DNA from: Anaplasma capra
GTDB taxonomy: Bacteria; Pseudomonadota; Alphaproteobacteria; Rickettsiales; Anaplasmataceae
Length of the DNA stretch: 64,000 nucleotides
Assembly: GCF_025628805.1 (NCBI RefSeq)
Contig: NZ_JAOTBG010000003.1
Coordinates: forward strand, 39,247-103,246
Reading direction: 5' to 3'
This document shows positions 25,189-35,700 of this stretch, in pieces. A program made the translations under genes and the position numbers. Each line of letters opens with the position of its first letter. Positions within the stretch are counted from its first letter, which is position 1. Under the pieces are notes generated by a model that made no database searches, had not been told where the DNA came from, and saw only the letters and a list, made by a program, of their open reading frames with translations.

Positions 25189-27057
25189 ATGGGAAACAAT
25201 CTGGTTAAAGGCATCGCAAATGAGATTATAGGCCAAGGGGCCGATCATCGCGTAGTCAATGAAGTTGTTATAAGGGCGATATTGTTCGCATTGCTTCAGG
25301 GAAGAGCTCCGAAATACCGATTGAGGGTTCAAAGAAGGGCTAGGGGCTTCCGGTACCTATACGATGTAAGTAGGGCGGGTCACACCGTTAGATACGAAAA
25401 GCTTCGGGAAATGTGTGCCCGTGACACGGTAGTTAGAGACGTTGCAAGTGGTGACGGCCTTGAGTCGCTGTGCAGATATGCTTTCTCAATAGTTGCGTTC
25501 ATGCCTGAGCATGTTGGTGATCTGCTGTTCTCCTTGGGTGCTGGCTCTGGCAACTGTTCAGAAATTGTTGACACCATCGAAAAGTTGCATGGCGCAGTTG
25601 CGCGCCTAAAGAAGATGAGGAAATGTGGCGGAGATGGGTGCCAGATACAATGGGGCAAGGTATACACAATTTTCAGGAGGTCCTTCTGTAAGGCTGTGGA
25701 TTCATCAAGCCCAGCGGAGCTAGAGTGTTTTGCATATAAGGTATTCTCAAGCAAAGCTTGTGATGTGGTTTCCGAAAAGCTGAGCAACCTTTCCCACATA
25801 CTTGAGCAAGAGTTGATTGAGGAAAATGCAGCCGAAGTTTCAAAACTGCTTGGTTTCCTGTCAAACTTCGATGCTAGGCTTGAGGGATATCACGAGCTGT
25901 GCAGCACAAGCGAGGAGTCCTGCAAGGAGTTCTTTTTGGGGATAGATATAGCAGGAGTACAACAAGCCATCAAAGACTGCGGCATGTGGCATCGCTCTGT
26001 GGGCTTGATAACCGCTGAACGGATACGTAAGTGCGCTCGGGTGAATGCTAACACGCTAGCGGCCATATCCATGCTGCTGAATATGCATCTGGAGATATCT
26101 TCGTGCAATGTGGAGGCAATTATCCACTGCGACGGTAGCATTGCATATACATTCGCGCGCGATTTCTCCTTTCCTTTCATGAAGACGCTACACTATGGGC
26201 ACATAGATGAGGGAATCCTTGCGAGCCCTGCAGGTAGGTGCCTAGTGGATTTAATGATTAAAAACCACAACTCACGTGAAGTGTGCAAGTTCCCGCTGTC
26301 TTACAGTGAGATAGCCGCAGTCATAAGGTGCCTAAATGAGATGATGCAGGATCCTAGGGCACGTGAGCGTGTTGCGTACTACATACATGAAGCCCTGTGC
26401 AGGAACCCAGAGGGTAGTACAAACGTGTATAGGATGTCAATGGAGCTTGTTTCCCAAATACATGGGAGATTGCAGTTTTTGCAAAAATTCGTTGATAGCC
26501 CTGATTATAAGTGTTTGGCTGAGTTTCTTATGCAATCTCAGTGCTCAGATACCAATGAGCATTTCCGCAGATTCCTAGTTGAGAAACGAGGGTACGCGGT
26601 GCTTCCTTCTGTATCAAAACAGAAAGCCAAAGCGTTATCTGGTAAGGCAGTTACCACTCTGATATACGTGGGATATGCGGCTTCCTTGCTGTTACTTGCT
26701 GGTGGTATTGGGGCCATCGGAGTTTACTGTGTTTACGCCTCAGGTCTCCAGGGTGATTTAGCGATAGCGATCGGTGGGGGTGCACTACTACTACTGGGTA
26801 TCGTGGCAGGTGTTGTGACGAGGCTTACAGATTGTAGGAGGGAAAAGGCTGCAGATGAGCACCGTGCATCAGAGAGAGGAGCTTCATGCTGCCACCCAGA
26901 AGAAGTCGAGCTTGTTGAACATGACGCTGAACACGATGACTGCGCTGAAGAGGAAATTACGCCACCAATGGCGAGCAGCAAGCACCTAATACCAGTTACT
27001 ATCGAGTGCAGCGCAAGCATCAATAACTCGATAGGATCAGTGGGACAAGGAGCGTAG
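25189..27057 (+). CDS. Protein with C-terminal membrane hairpin and acidic tail, unknown (622 aa)
   Basis: Residues 1-480 are soluble, with no motif I recognise; the region is Cys-rich, with roughly twenty cysteines. Two long transmembrane helices lie at about 488-516 and 523-545, separated by ASGLQGD. The cytosolic or exposed tail of about 75 residues is basic at first (RREKAADEHR) then has HPEEVELVEHDAEHDDCAEEE, acidic with several His. This reverses the order of the hairpin proteins at 7.4-15.2 kb, where the hairpin is N-terminal. It is preceded by a plausible promoter and followed by a strong hairpin at 27186. Confidence 0.8.
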   Translation: MGNNLVKGIANEIIGQGADHRVVNEVVIRAILFALLQGRAPKYRLRVQRRARGFRYLYDVSRAGHTVRYEKLREMCARDTVVRDVASGDGLESLCRYAFSIVAFMPEHVGDLLFSLGAGSGNCSEIVDTIEKLHGAVARLKKMRKCGGDGCQIQWGKVYTIFRRSFCKAVDSSSPAELECFAYKVFSSKACDVVSEKLSNLSHILEQELIEENAAEVSKLLGFLSNFDARLEGYHELCSTSEESCKEFFLGIDIAGVQQAIKDCGMWHRSVGLITAERIRKCARVNANTLAAISMLLNMHLEISSCNVEAIIHCDGSIAYTFARDFSFPFMKTLHYGHIDEGILASPAGRCLVDLMIKNHNSREVCKFPLSYSEIAAVIRCLNEMMQDPRARERVAYYIHEALCRNPEGSTNVYRMSMELVSQIHGRLQFLQKFVDSPDYKCLAEFLMQSQCSDTNEHFRRFLVEKRGYAVLPSVSKQKAKALSGKAVTTLIYVGYAASLLLLAGGIGAIGVYCVYASGLQGDLAIAIGGGALLLLGIVAGVVTRLTDCRREKAADEHRASERGASCCHPEEVELVEHDAEHDDCAEEEITPPMASSKHLIPVTIECSASINNSIGSVGQGA

Positions 27058-27185
27058 CCCGGCGCACAACCCGAAGTGCTTGCGCCAAAAAACGCGGGCG
27101 GGCGTTGTCGCGCCGACACCGGGACAAGCTATCAGTTGCCAGGCCCGGGGAGACTCTCCAAGGCTCTAACCCCCCTCTACTGCCG

Positions 27186-27213
27186 CAAGAGGGCGCGTGG
27201 CAGCGCCCTCTTG
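27186..27213. terminator. Bidirectional terminator hairpin
   Basis: A perfect 11-bp stem, CAAGAGGGCGC (27186-27196) with GCGCCCTCTTG (27203-27213), and a 6-base loop GTGGCA. It lies between convergent genes (622-aa gene and the IalB-like gene). There is no long T-run on either side. Confidence 0.65.
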
Positions 27214-27239
27214 TACTTAACTCGTGAAAGCGGCGGCTT

Positions 27240-27773
27240 TTAGTCCCCGCCACTGCACACCTTTCTCATTCTCTCGTAAGACTTACTGAACCCCCTGAGA
27301 GAGTACACACTTTCGACTTTCCTACCATCTTCGGCATATCCCACAGCAGACATACTCAGACCTCGCTTGAAAGCGTCTATGAGAGCGGAATCAATATCAG
27401 CATTTTCAGCCCACGCTACTTGGTCATCGATGATAGATACGGAATATGACTTCTTCTGGTCAACGGTGAGCACCACAGGCTTATTCCCGTACTTAACACC
27501 AAATGTAACGCTTACCTCATCAAAAACGTCACTGACCCTCGTTACCATTATCGCCGCATCACCGCGAGTCTCACCATCACCATGCTTGGTAGGAAAGGAC
27601 AACAGATAGCAGAATCTCTGACCTTCCTGCACCGCAGTGTATATGCTCCAATCTTTATTTTTCTCAACGAGATACACATTCCCTATTCCAGCGAGCAAAG
27701 CGTTGGAAGACCACCCAGAAGAAGGTAAGCAACACAAGACACAGAAACAAACCAAAAACCTCACGATTAACAT
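27240..27773 (-). CDS. Invasion-associated locus B (IalB) family protein
   Basis: 177 aa with a signal peptide (MLIVRFLVCFCVLCCLPSSG, cleavage near WSS-NA). The mature protein fits the IalB layout: an early W followed by CYLLSFPTK, AAIMVTRV, DEVSVTFGVKYG, then WAENADIDSALIDAFKRG and the ending VYSLRGFSKSYERMRKVC. IalB-family proteins are periplasmic or outer-membrane associated; the name comes from Bartonella erythrocyte invasion, but most family members have no proven role in invasion. The ATG overlaps the rpoH stop by 7 bases, so both share a transcript. Confidence 0.75.
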   Translation of the reverse strand: MLIVRFLVCFCVLCCLPSSGWSSNALLAGIGNVYLVEKNKDWSIYTAVQEGQRFCYLLSFPTKHGDGETRGDAAIMVTRVSDVFDEVSVTFGVKYGNKPVVLTVDQKKSYSVSIIDDQVAWAENADIDSALIDAFKRGLSMSAVGYAEDGRKVESVYSLRGFSKSYERMRKVCSGGD

Positions 27774-28639
27774 CCCACATTCACCCTATTAGCCTCAATA
27801 AATGCCTTGATCTTGCCGAGCGCCTGCAACTCGATTTGCCTTATCCTTTCCTTAGAGACGCCGTATTCCTCACTCAGTTTCTCCAGAGTGTCTGGACGCT
27901 CCTGTAGCCTACGCCTAGCAAAAACATCGCGATGCCTCTCATTCAGAGTGGAGAGAGCAGCGTCAAATATAGCCTTCTTAACAGTACTTTCCTCATCTGC
28001 AAGATACACAACCTCCTGGCTGGGCAGCGCAGAGGGTATAAGGTCCTGCAGCTCCACAGAACCTTCACTGTGCACACGCTCATTGAGCGAAACATCCCTG
28101 TTTGCAAAAAATCTATCCATTTGCTCTACCTCCTCTTCCGAAGTGGAGCACTCCTCTGCAATGGCTTTGATTTCTTTTTTGGTTATTTGTGAACCATAAC
28201 TCAGCAATCGCTTCTTTATCTTTCTCAGGCTAAAGAACAGCTTTTTTTGTGCTTGTGTAGTGCCAACACGTATGCAGGACCACGAACGCAGAATATAATC
28301 CTTGATTGAAGCTTTGATCCACCATATAGCATAAGTTGCAAGCCTAAAGCCAAGATCAGGGTTAAACCGCTTCACTGCTTGCATCAGGCCTATATTCCCC
28401 TCCATTATGAGCTCCATCATAGGGAGTCCATAGTTCTTGAAGCCCATGGCAATCTTCACCACCAACCTCAGGTGGCTGGTAACCAACTTGTGAGCATCTG
28501 CAACTGACCCCTTCCTGTACCAATTCTCGGCCAGGCGCCTCTCTTCTTCTTCGGAAAGGACAGGAAAGGTGCGCACTTGGTCAATGTACGAAAGCAGATC
28601 ATCAGACCCAACACAAGAAAAAACCGACGCTGCAAGCAT
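27767..28639 (-). CDS. rpoH: RNA polymerase heat-shock sigma factor (sigma-32)
   Basis: 290 aa. Region 2 includes LVVKIAMGFKNYGLPMMELI, EGNIGLMQAVKRF and RLATYAIWWIKASI. The RpoH box is seen in QKKLFFSLRKIKKRL, which distinguishes it from the housekeeping sigma. Region 4 has LEKLSEEYGVSKERIRQIE. It would direct transcription of chaperone and protease genes; in Anaplasmataceae it is one of very few sigma factors. It is divergent from hpf and followed by the IalB-like gene. Confidence 0.95.
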   Translation of the reverse strand: MLAASVFSCVGSDDLLSYIDQVRTFPVLSEEEERRLAENWYRKGSVADAHKLVTSHLRLVVKIAMGFKNYGLPMMELIMEGNIGLMQAVKRFNPDLGFRLATYAIWWIKASIKDYILRSWSCIRVGTTQAQKKLFFSLRKIKKRLLSYGSQITKKEIKAIAEECSTSEEEVEQMDRFFANRDVSLNERVHSEGSVELQDLIPSALPSQEVVYLADEESTVKKAIFDAALSTLNERHRDVFARRRLQERPDTLEKLSEEYGVSKERIRQIELQALGKIKAFIEANRVNVGC

Positions 28640-28758
28640 ACTAGCAACACCCCCTATTTACAACCAACCGCCAGCGGCATGTGTATCATATAGGTAGAGT
28701 ATAGTAAATTTTCAAGATTTTGCTAGTACAATAGTCGCCGGTGTACAAGAGATATTGC

Positions 28759-29337
28759 ATGAACATAATTATCGCGTGTAGAGGCTATAAGGCAACAGCA
28801 AGTATAAAATCCTATGTTGAAAACAGCATTGCATCCCATATGGGTAAATACCTACAAGGTAATCCAGGAACAAGTGCAAGGGTTGTGCTCGCAAAAGAGG
28901 CGCACATGCTCACTTCTTGTATCTCCATATGTGCAGATCATCAAGAATTTGTGCGAACATCAAGAAGCGCTGACACTGTTTACAAAGCTATAGACGACGC
29001 AGCAGCTCATATAGCCAGCAAGCTGCGTAAGTACAAGGGGGAAAAAATAGACAGACATCGCAAACTGCGATCTATTCGGGATGAAGCAAAATGTAAGGGA
29101 TATTCGTTCAGTAACAAAGAGGCTGGCAGTCCCGATATCGAAGACTCGCGCTTCATAACGGAAGAAGAGATATCGCTGAAGAGAATGTCTGTAGGGGAAG
29201 CTGCGATGGAGCTTGAGCTTATGTCAGTGCCAGCACTGATGTTCATAAATGCAAAAACCGACAAGGTAAACATGGTATACGCCAAGGGAGAAACCATTGT
29301 TTGCGTTGACCCGCTGAATGTAGTAATGGGAAAATAA
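28759..29337 (+). CDS. hpf: Ribosome hibernation promoting factor, long form
   Basis: 192 aa from ATG 28759 (an in-frame GTG at 28741 adds six residues). The N-terminal RaiA/YfiA domain (about 1-95) begins MNIIIACRGYKATASIKSYV and includes YKAIDDAAAHIASKLRKYK. A linker is followed by the C-terminal dimerisation domain (about 140-192) with EEEISLKRMSVGEAAMELEL and ALMFINAKT. The long form dimerises 70S ribosomes into inactive 100S particles under starvation. It is divergent from rpoH; an AT-rich TACAAT at 28727-28732 may be its -10 box. Confidence 0.9.
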   Translation: MNIIIACRGYKATASIKSYVENSIASHMGKYLQGNPGTSARVVLAKEAHMLTSCISICADHQEFVRTSRSADTVYKAIDDAAAHIASKLRKYKGEKIDRHRKLRSIRDEAKCKGYSFSNKEAGSPDIEDSRFITEEEISLKRMSVGEAAMELELMSVPALMFINAKTDKVNMVYAKGETIVCVDPLNVVMGK

Positions 29338-29343
29338 TCGGTA

Positions 29344-29457
29344 ATGGTACAAACAATATTGGAGAAAGCTTCCAATAGTGACCTTCATCTCAACTCTGGT
29401 GTCGTAGCGGCGTGGCTTAATGCTCGGTGTACGCGCAGGTCTGTGAACTCATATTAA
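29344..29457 (+). CDS. Short ORF of 37 codons behind hpf, unknown
   Basis: ATG at 29344, 6 bases after the hpf stop, TAA at 29455-29457. The product starts MVQTILEKASNSDLHLNSGV and ends TRRSVNSY. It could be a coupled small protein or the stub of a decayed gene. No family is recognised and the length is near chance level. Confidence 0.25.
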   Translation: MVQTILEKASNSDLHLNSGVVAAWLNARCTRRSVNSY

Positions 29458-29741
29458 AAAATTAATTTCTTTTGCGATGTAGCAATTGCGTGGTATTAGT
29501 ACCCCAGAGGTGTATTGGAGCACACATATGTACAAGTATCCAGACCTGTACTTTTGGCGCAATGAAGATTGCTGCAAGACCTTCAGGGGTAGATGTCTGC
29601 CTATGGTTTGCGCCCACCTACAGCCTACTGATGTTCGTATCCCCCAGCGTGACCATCGCCACCCTAGAGTATAATTAATACTGTGGTAAACCATTAGCGT
29701 GTAATGTCTGCATTAATTAAAGTGCTAAGGAATAATAACAA
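29458..29741. other. Leader region of the ankyrin giant
   Basis: No gene supported: several frames are open on both strands for 60-80 codons, but none has a recognisable product. A consensus TATAAT at 29670-29675 lies 66 bases before the ankyrin ATG and is a likely -10 box; the matching -35 is poor. Confidence 0.4.
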
Positions 29742-32700
29742 ATGCCTGGAGAAACCGACATTCGCAGCAGGCTATTGAATGCAATAGCGGATGATGATGC
29801 CTCAGCTGTCAAGGAAGTATTGAAATCACTTCCTGCCGCAGACAGGGCCGCTGCCATGTTCCGCCCGATTTTTGACGGCAGGCCACTGTTGCAGTATGCA
29901 CTGATTAAAGGCGGGGAAAGACCCAGCGTAAATGCATTCAAAGAGATCTTGAAATTTTGCAACTCTGACGTCCTCAATACAGCAGACAATAACGGAGATC
30001 TGCCGGCGTTTATGGTGCTAAACGCCCCAGTAGAGTACCTAGATGCCATGCTAGACACTGAGAATGTTAACTGGGGTGCAACTAATGCTAAGGGTGACAC
30101 TCCCCTCTCTCATGCACTAAAAAACAAAGACATAGCGTTCAACAGGAGGTCGTTTTCTAGGCTTGCAGAGCTGCATCCACAGGTTCTATATCGTTTGGAC
30201 AAATCTGGTAATAACATTGTACATGCCGCGTGTAATTCTGGCTCTGCGGAGAAGTTTGTATTCGCTGCGGATCTTCCTACCCTAATCGCAAAAAACAATC
30301 CTAGATGCGTTAGAGATTCTAGTGATTTGCTAAGCCATAAGAATGGTATGGGTCAAACCCCAGTTCACGTACTTTATGACACTTGCAGCCAGCCCTTAGA
30401 ATCACTTGGCGCATATATAAAAAGTTACAGCCCTGTCCAAAAGAAAGTGGACCTCCTGGCTAAAGACAGCGAGGGTAAATCAGCAATATATAAGGCATTA
30501 GAGCGCGATGATCTTGAGATTTACGAATTCTGCCAGCCCGGCAGCGATCCTGACCGTGCCGGAGAGTTTTTCGTTTCAGCTGCGGAACTCAATAATCAGG
30601 AAGCAGTAAATAAGATCATTGATTCGCAGGAATTGGACCCAGTTTTTGCGTATATGCGCACACTCTTGAAAGAGGATCCCCAAAGATTGGTAAAGTGCAT
30701 CAACTCCGACACGGTTGCGGACGACTTTTGGAACTCTGCCTACAACAGCGATACCTATACGCATGAGGATCGTGCTGCGCTACTGTTCTGCATAGCAGCC
30801 TCTGATGAGCATCATGACTTATTACAGCAACTTACTCAAGATCCAGACGACACCATGCTACGCGTATACGATTTCAATGAGATGACGCGTAGTTTCCTAA
30901 ATCGGAATATGTATCTGCAAAATCCCGACCTGTTTTTTAAGGTGGGATCTAATTATATCGATCTTGATATCTTCACCACAGAGGGTGTGATGCCAGTTGT
31001 TCGGGCAAACTCAGCTCCTGACACCTTGCAAGAGGTGTTGAATAGCTCTCAAGTCCCTGAACTGGCCAATATGGTTTCGAAAGCAATGTCACAAAGGGAT
31101 TGCTTTGGTACCTCAATAATTGGCAAAGCAATAAGTACGTGCGACAAGGAGAAGATCCCTACACTTCTCCATAATGTGCTACAATACGCGCAACAATACG
31201 CAACAACAGATATCGCACGGTCATTAAAAGAAGAGATATGTCGCTCCACGATAGATCTCGCTGCAGCAGGTGATACAGACAAAATACTTGCAGTACTTAA
31301 AGTAGTGCCAGATGCCGTATATTCAGAGGAACCCAAATCGGGCAGGAGCGTACTTGAAGTGGCTTCTGACAGCGGTAATACACAGGCAACATATGCCCTT
31401 CTTGAATTCCATAAAAAGGTCTGCAGAGATGCTGAGATGCGCCACAGTAGCGCAGATTTACAGCGCACCATAGAGCATAGCATAGCACAAGTTGCAAGAG
31501 TTAACCCAGAAGCAGCTGGCGTCATGGCCGTGGGTATACTCAATAGTGACAAGCACATTTCCCTTAATGCTGCAAGAAGAATACTGCAGTACGCAGCTCC
31601 AACAAACAGAGGCACCTTAGAAAATGCTCTTAAGACGGTACATCCATCTCTGACAGAGGAGATATTGCCATTACCACAGCACAAAACATCAAAAAGCGTG
31701 GCTGAGCTGTATGAACCCAAGCAAAGTAGTACAACGGGCGATCTAGCACCAGATAGTAGTGCTACAAGCGACGACAGAGCACTGCAAAACTATGGGCTCC
31801 TATACAAATATGCGGACATGCTGGAATCACTGTCGAGCGACGCACACAAATTCAAGAAGGAAATTGCACAAGATTTCAAGACCTTAGGGGCTTTGAGGCA
31901 AACATCTTTTCCAGATAAAAAGGGGCATAGCTTATTTACACTTGCGGCCATGCATGGTGTGCCAGCGCAGATGGATATCGTGGTATCCAGATTCAATGAT
32001 GCACGCAGGGAAAATTTGGCCTTCAGAGCTGATTACAAGAAGATCTCTTCCCTAGGCTCCCCTCTTCAATGCGCAATAAAGGGCAATAATGTTGCCATGA
32101 CAAATTATCTCCTGGGTAAGATGAAAAGTTCGGAGATATGTTCACAATACGGCAGCAGCGAGGACAACCTGATACACACTCTCATTAAGACGGGCAACCT
32201 CGATACTCTCTTCTCCCTACCGCACACAACACAATCCCCTACCAGGAGCTCATCGAGGCAGGTTATACAGGCAATCTCACAGAGGGACGCTGAAGGAAGA
32301 ACACCAGTGGATGTTGCATTTTCCATGGGCGAGGAATCGTGCAGCGCAATGTGCGCCTTTATATCAACTGCTATAAGTGAGCAGGACATAGAGCGTTTAC
32401 TGGTAGACGGGTCAATAATGAAGCAGGCGCTAACGTACGATAGTCCTTCCGCGCTGAAATGGGTATTTGACCTCGCAGACGGGCTGAATAGCCAACGTAG
32501 GGCACAAAACCGCGGGAAAAAGATCAACATACTAGGTAACGAACGAAACCTCCAAGGCTTAGTGGAGCAAGCAGCTAAAAATAACAACCCTGATGTGCAT
32601 AGTGCCCTCTTGGATAGAATCAAGAGAGATTATATAGGCAATGATGCGGGGCTTCAAAGCCTGTGTCAGCGGTTGCTGGTGAATATGGCTGAAAATAATG

Positions 32701-35700
32701 TGTACAACGCGGAGTTATTCAAAACTTTAAGTAGGTTCGCCGCTGAACCGGATAGAGAAAGCAGCGACTATCTTGACTATAACGCTCTTCTGATACAACA
32801 CGCAGTATCGCACGACAACCCAAATCTTATAGCACATGTATCAAACAACCCTGGGTTTGAGTGGCCAGACGGGAATGGCCTGCTAAAAGATTCTAAAGAT
32901 AACATGCTTGCGTTTTTGCTCGAGACTGAACGTGTTTTTACACTAGATGATGACCTAATCCCCGAAATAGTGAAGCCTGGGCTCATGCCCAATGCGTGCG
33001 AAGCGTATATAAATACGCTGCATATGCCACGGCTGCAAACAGAACGTGGGCATCGTATGCTGTATTGCGCCATTGAAGCGGGTAATGAGCACGCAATAGA
33101 AGCGCTGCTGAGGCACAATTTTGATGTCCTAATATGTACGCAAAACGCGGGCCCGGACGCTCAAGAGCGCACTCAGAACCTCATATACGATATTGCGGTT
33201 AAGACATGCCCCAACAACGAGGCAGGAAAAGGCGTGTTAAGATATCTAGCACATCAGACTGTAAATGCGCTACTAGAGGAAGATAAAAAAAATACCGGTT
33301 TTGTCCCGAACTCGGAGTTCTCCTACACTCTTAGAAGTATATTGCTTCGGTATAACCCGGACTTGAATGCGGAAGATCTCGAAACGCTCAAGAACTACAC
33401 AGAAACTGGAACTTACAATGTGATGCAGCGGCGAGGCACCGACAATCTCCTACGCATAGCGTTAGAATCTCGGAATCTTAAAGAGGCAGAAAAGCTACTC
33501 GAGGATCACGCCACCTACCTGGAAGCACAGCAAGATGTCGGTGGTGTTGATGATATCATCAACGAGCTCACAGATGGCTGCTCCATACTACACTTAGCTG
33601 CCTTGCATGGTAACCATAAAATTCTCAATAGGCTCATAGAACTCGGAGGCGATCCATCTATTCCCACATCGCAAGGAGAAAATGTGGCGCACTTGTGTGC
33701 ACGAAGTGGTATGAAGACAGATGATGGAAGATATGTTTTTGAAGCACTAATCACCAACTCTGCTACAGGAGATAAGCGCCTAAACACAGTTGACCAAAAA
33801 GGCATGGGCATACTCGCACACGCATCCAGATGCAGCAATGAATCCAGCACCACAGAGATGCTGGAGCTCATACGCAAGAAGCCGGAGCTTGACTCTCAGC
33901 TTGGTACACTTTCAAGTAAGAGCGACAAAAAAGGGAGAGATTTCTTTTACAGCACCGTGGGAAGTGCAAGCCTGGAACGGCGGGACAGTGCCATTAGTGC
34001 CTTTATAGCCAGCGATTCCGGGATACATGCTAGTGCACAGGAAAATACACTACTTCGGGAATTAAAAAAGGCTGAAGGAGCCAAGGCTGTTGACAAGATG
34101 GCCTTGACAAACCTGCTTACGAGTTTGTCCCTACAATCACACACCGAGGTACAGCCGCTAGAACCGGCAAAAACCGTCGTTGGTGGTCCTAGAAAATTAT
34201 TAGTCCATCACCAAAAGACCTTATTCGACATAGTAAATTCCACATCTATCGGACAGAATGACCTAGAACACTTGCACAAAATACCAATGGATGCGTTTGT
34301 AGCAAAAAATTGGAAGATAGGAATGTCTCCGATAGAACACGCGATTGCCGTAAAGAATCTAGATTTTATCGGGTATTTACTCAGGCATAGGGCAGATGAT
34401 CTCAGACCGAACGTATGTAATACAGAAGGGGATAACCTACCGGTGCAATTGTCGAAGCTCGTCGCCGAGGACGCCACAATTCTGGAGCAGAATAGTGACT
34501 TCGCTGAATTGTATGGGAACCTACTTAAACAGTGTAATTGCACTACACAGTCGCGGAGTCACGCCTCTGTAATTGGGGCTTTAGAGCGCATAGAAGGGCA
34601 CGACGACTCAGCAACGCTCACAAGCTTGCGAGAGGAGTCTCGTACTGCCACAAACAAGGAATCAGAGCTAAAGCATCGACTTCTCTCAATTGAGTCAGAG
34701 TTACAGCGCAGCTACTATCCCGGAGTGGTAAACTCGCTCGCGCAATTTGTGCGAGAAAACCCTGCATTTGCCAGGAATTCGGCCAACACGTTCCACACCC
34801 TATTCTCGAATGCTATATCAGATGCTGTGTCAACGCGAAGTCTCACGGATGCCCACAGAAGCTATATAAAAGAGCTCATTAAGAATAGTGATACAAGAAG
34901 TCTGCTCGCTAACGTAGACCATAATGGGAATAACGCACTACAAAGCGTTCTGCAAGAGCTATCAGAAAGTAAAGTTGGTATAGGAATAGCTAAGGCGGAC
35001 GTACTGCAAGAGATACTCGCAGAGCTCTTAGTAAACTTAGGTAAGGAGGATCAAGAAACGCTTAGAGATGTGCTTCTGAAGCACAGGAACGCGAACGGGG
35101 ACAACTGTGTGGAAATGCTTGCATCAGTCAATCCCTCATACGACTTGTTCAGAGCGATAGAAACGAAGTTGAGCAGCAACAGCATAGCCGACTTTTGTGA
35201 TCTCAACACAATACTAGTAAGAGCGGCAAGTCAGGGCGCACTGCAACGCCATATATATGAGAATTATGCCGTATTTCCAATCGGTGGGTGCGACATTGAA
35301 CAAAATTCCCGTATACACAATGCTACCGTTTCCGGCGATTATGGCGCGTTCATTGCCGCAATGCAGACAGGGAGTAATATAAATCAGACCGATAAGAACG
35401 GCAACACACCTATACACAGCTTGCTGATCCACTTGGTACAAAACAGGGGAGACATCAAGAGCGGACACCTGAAAATTTTAGAAACTCTAGTTTCTCACGG
35501 GGCCGCTCTGCACCACAAAAACAATGACAATCTCTCTGCGTGTGACATAGCGAAAGACCTGGAGGGGTCACTCTTTGAACCTAAAAATGGCTGTTTGCAG
35601 CTACTCGCACAACATAGGTTGCGATACCATGAGCTCAAAAGAAAGACTCAAGAGGAAGTAGAAAAGAATTTCGTCAAATCCAGTGGTGGTAGGAAGTTGA

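Noticed and set aside
31049..31720. Minus-strand frame of 223 codons inside the ankyrin gene
   Set aside because: Antisense shadow of a continuous 2879-codon gene; no family features.
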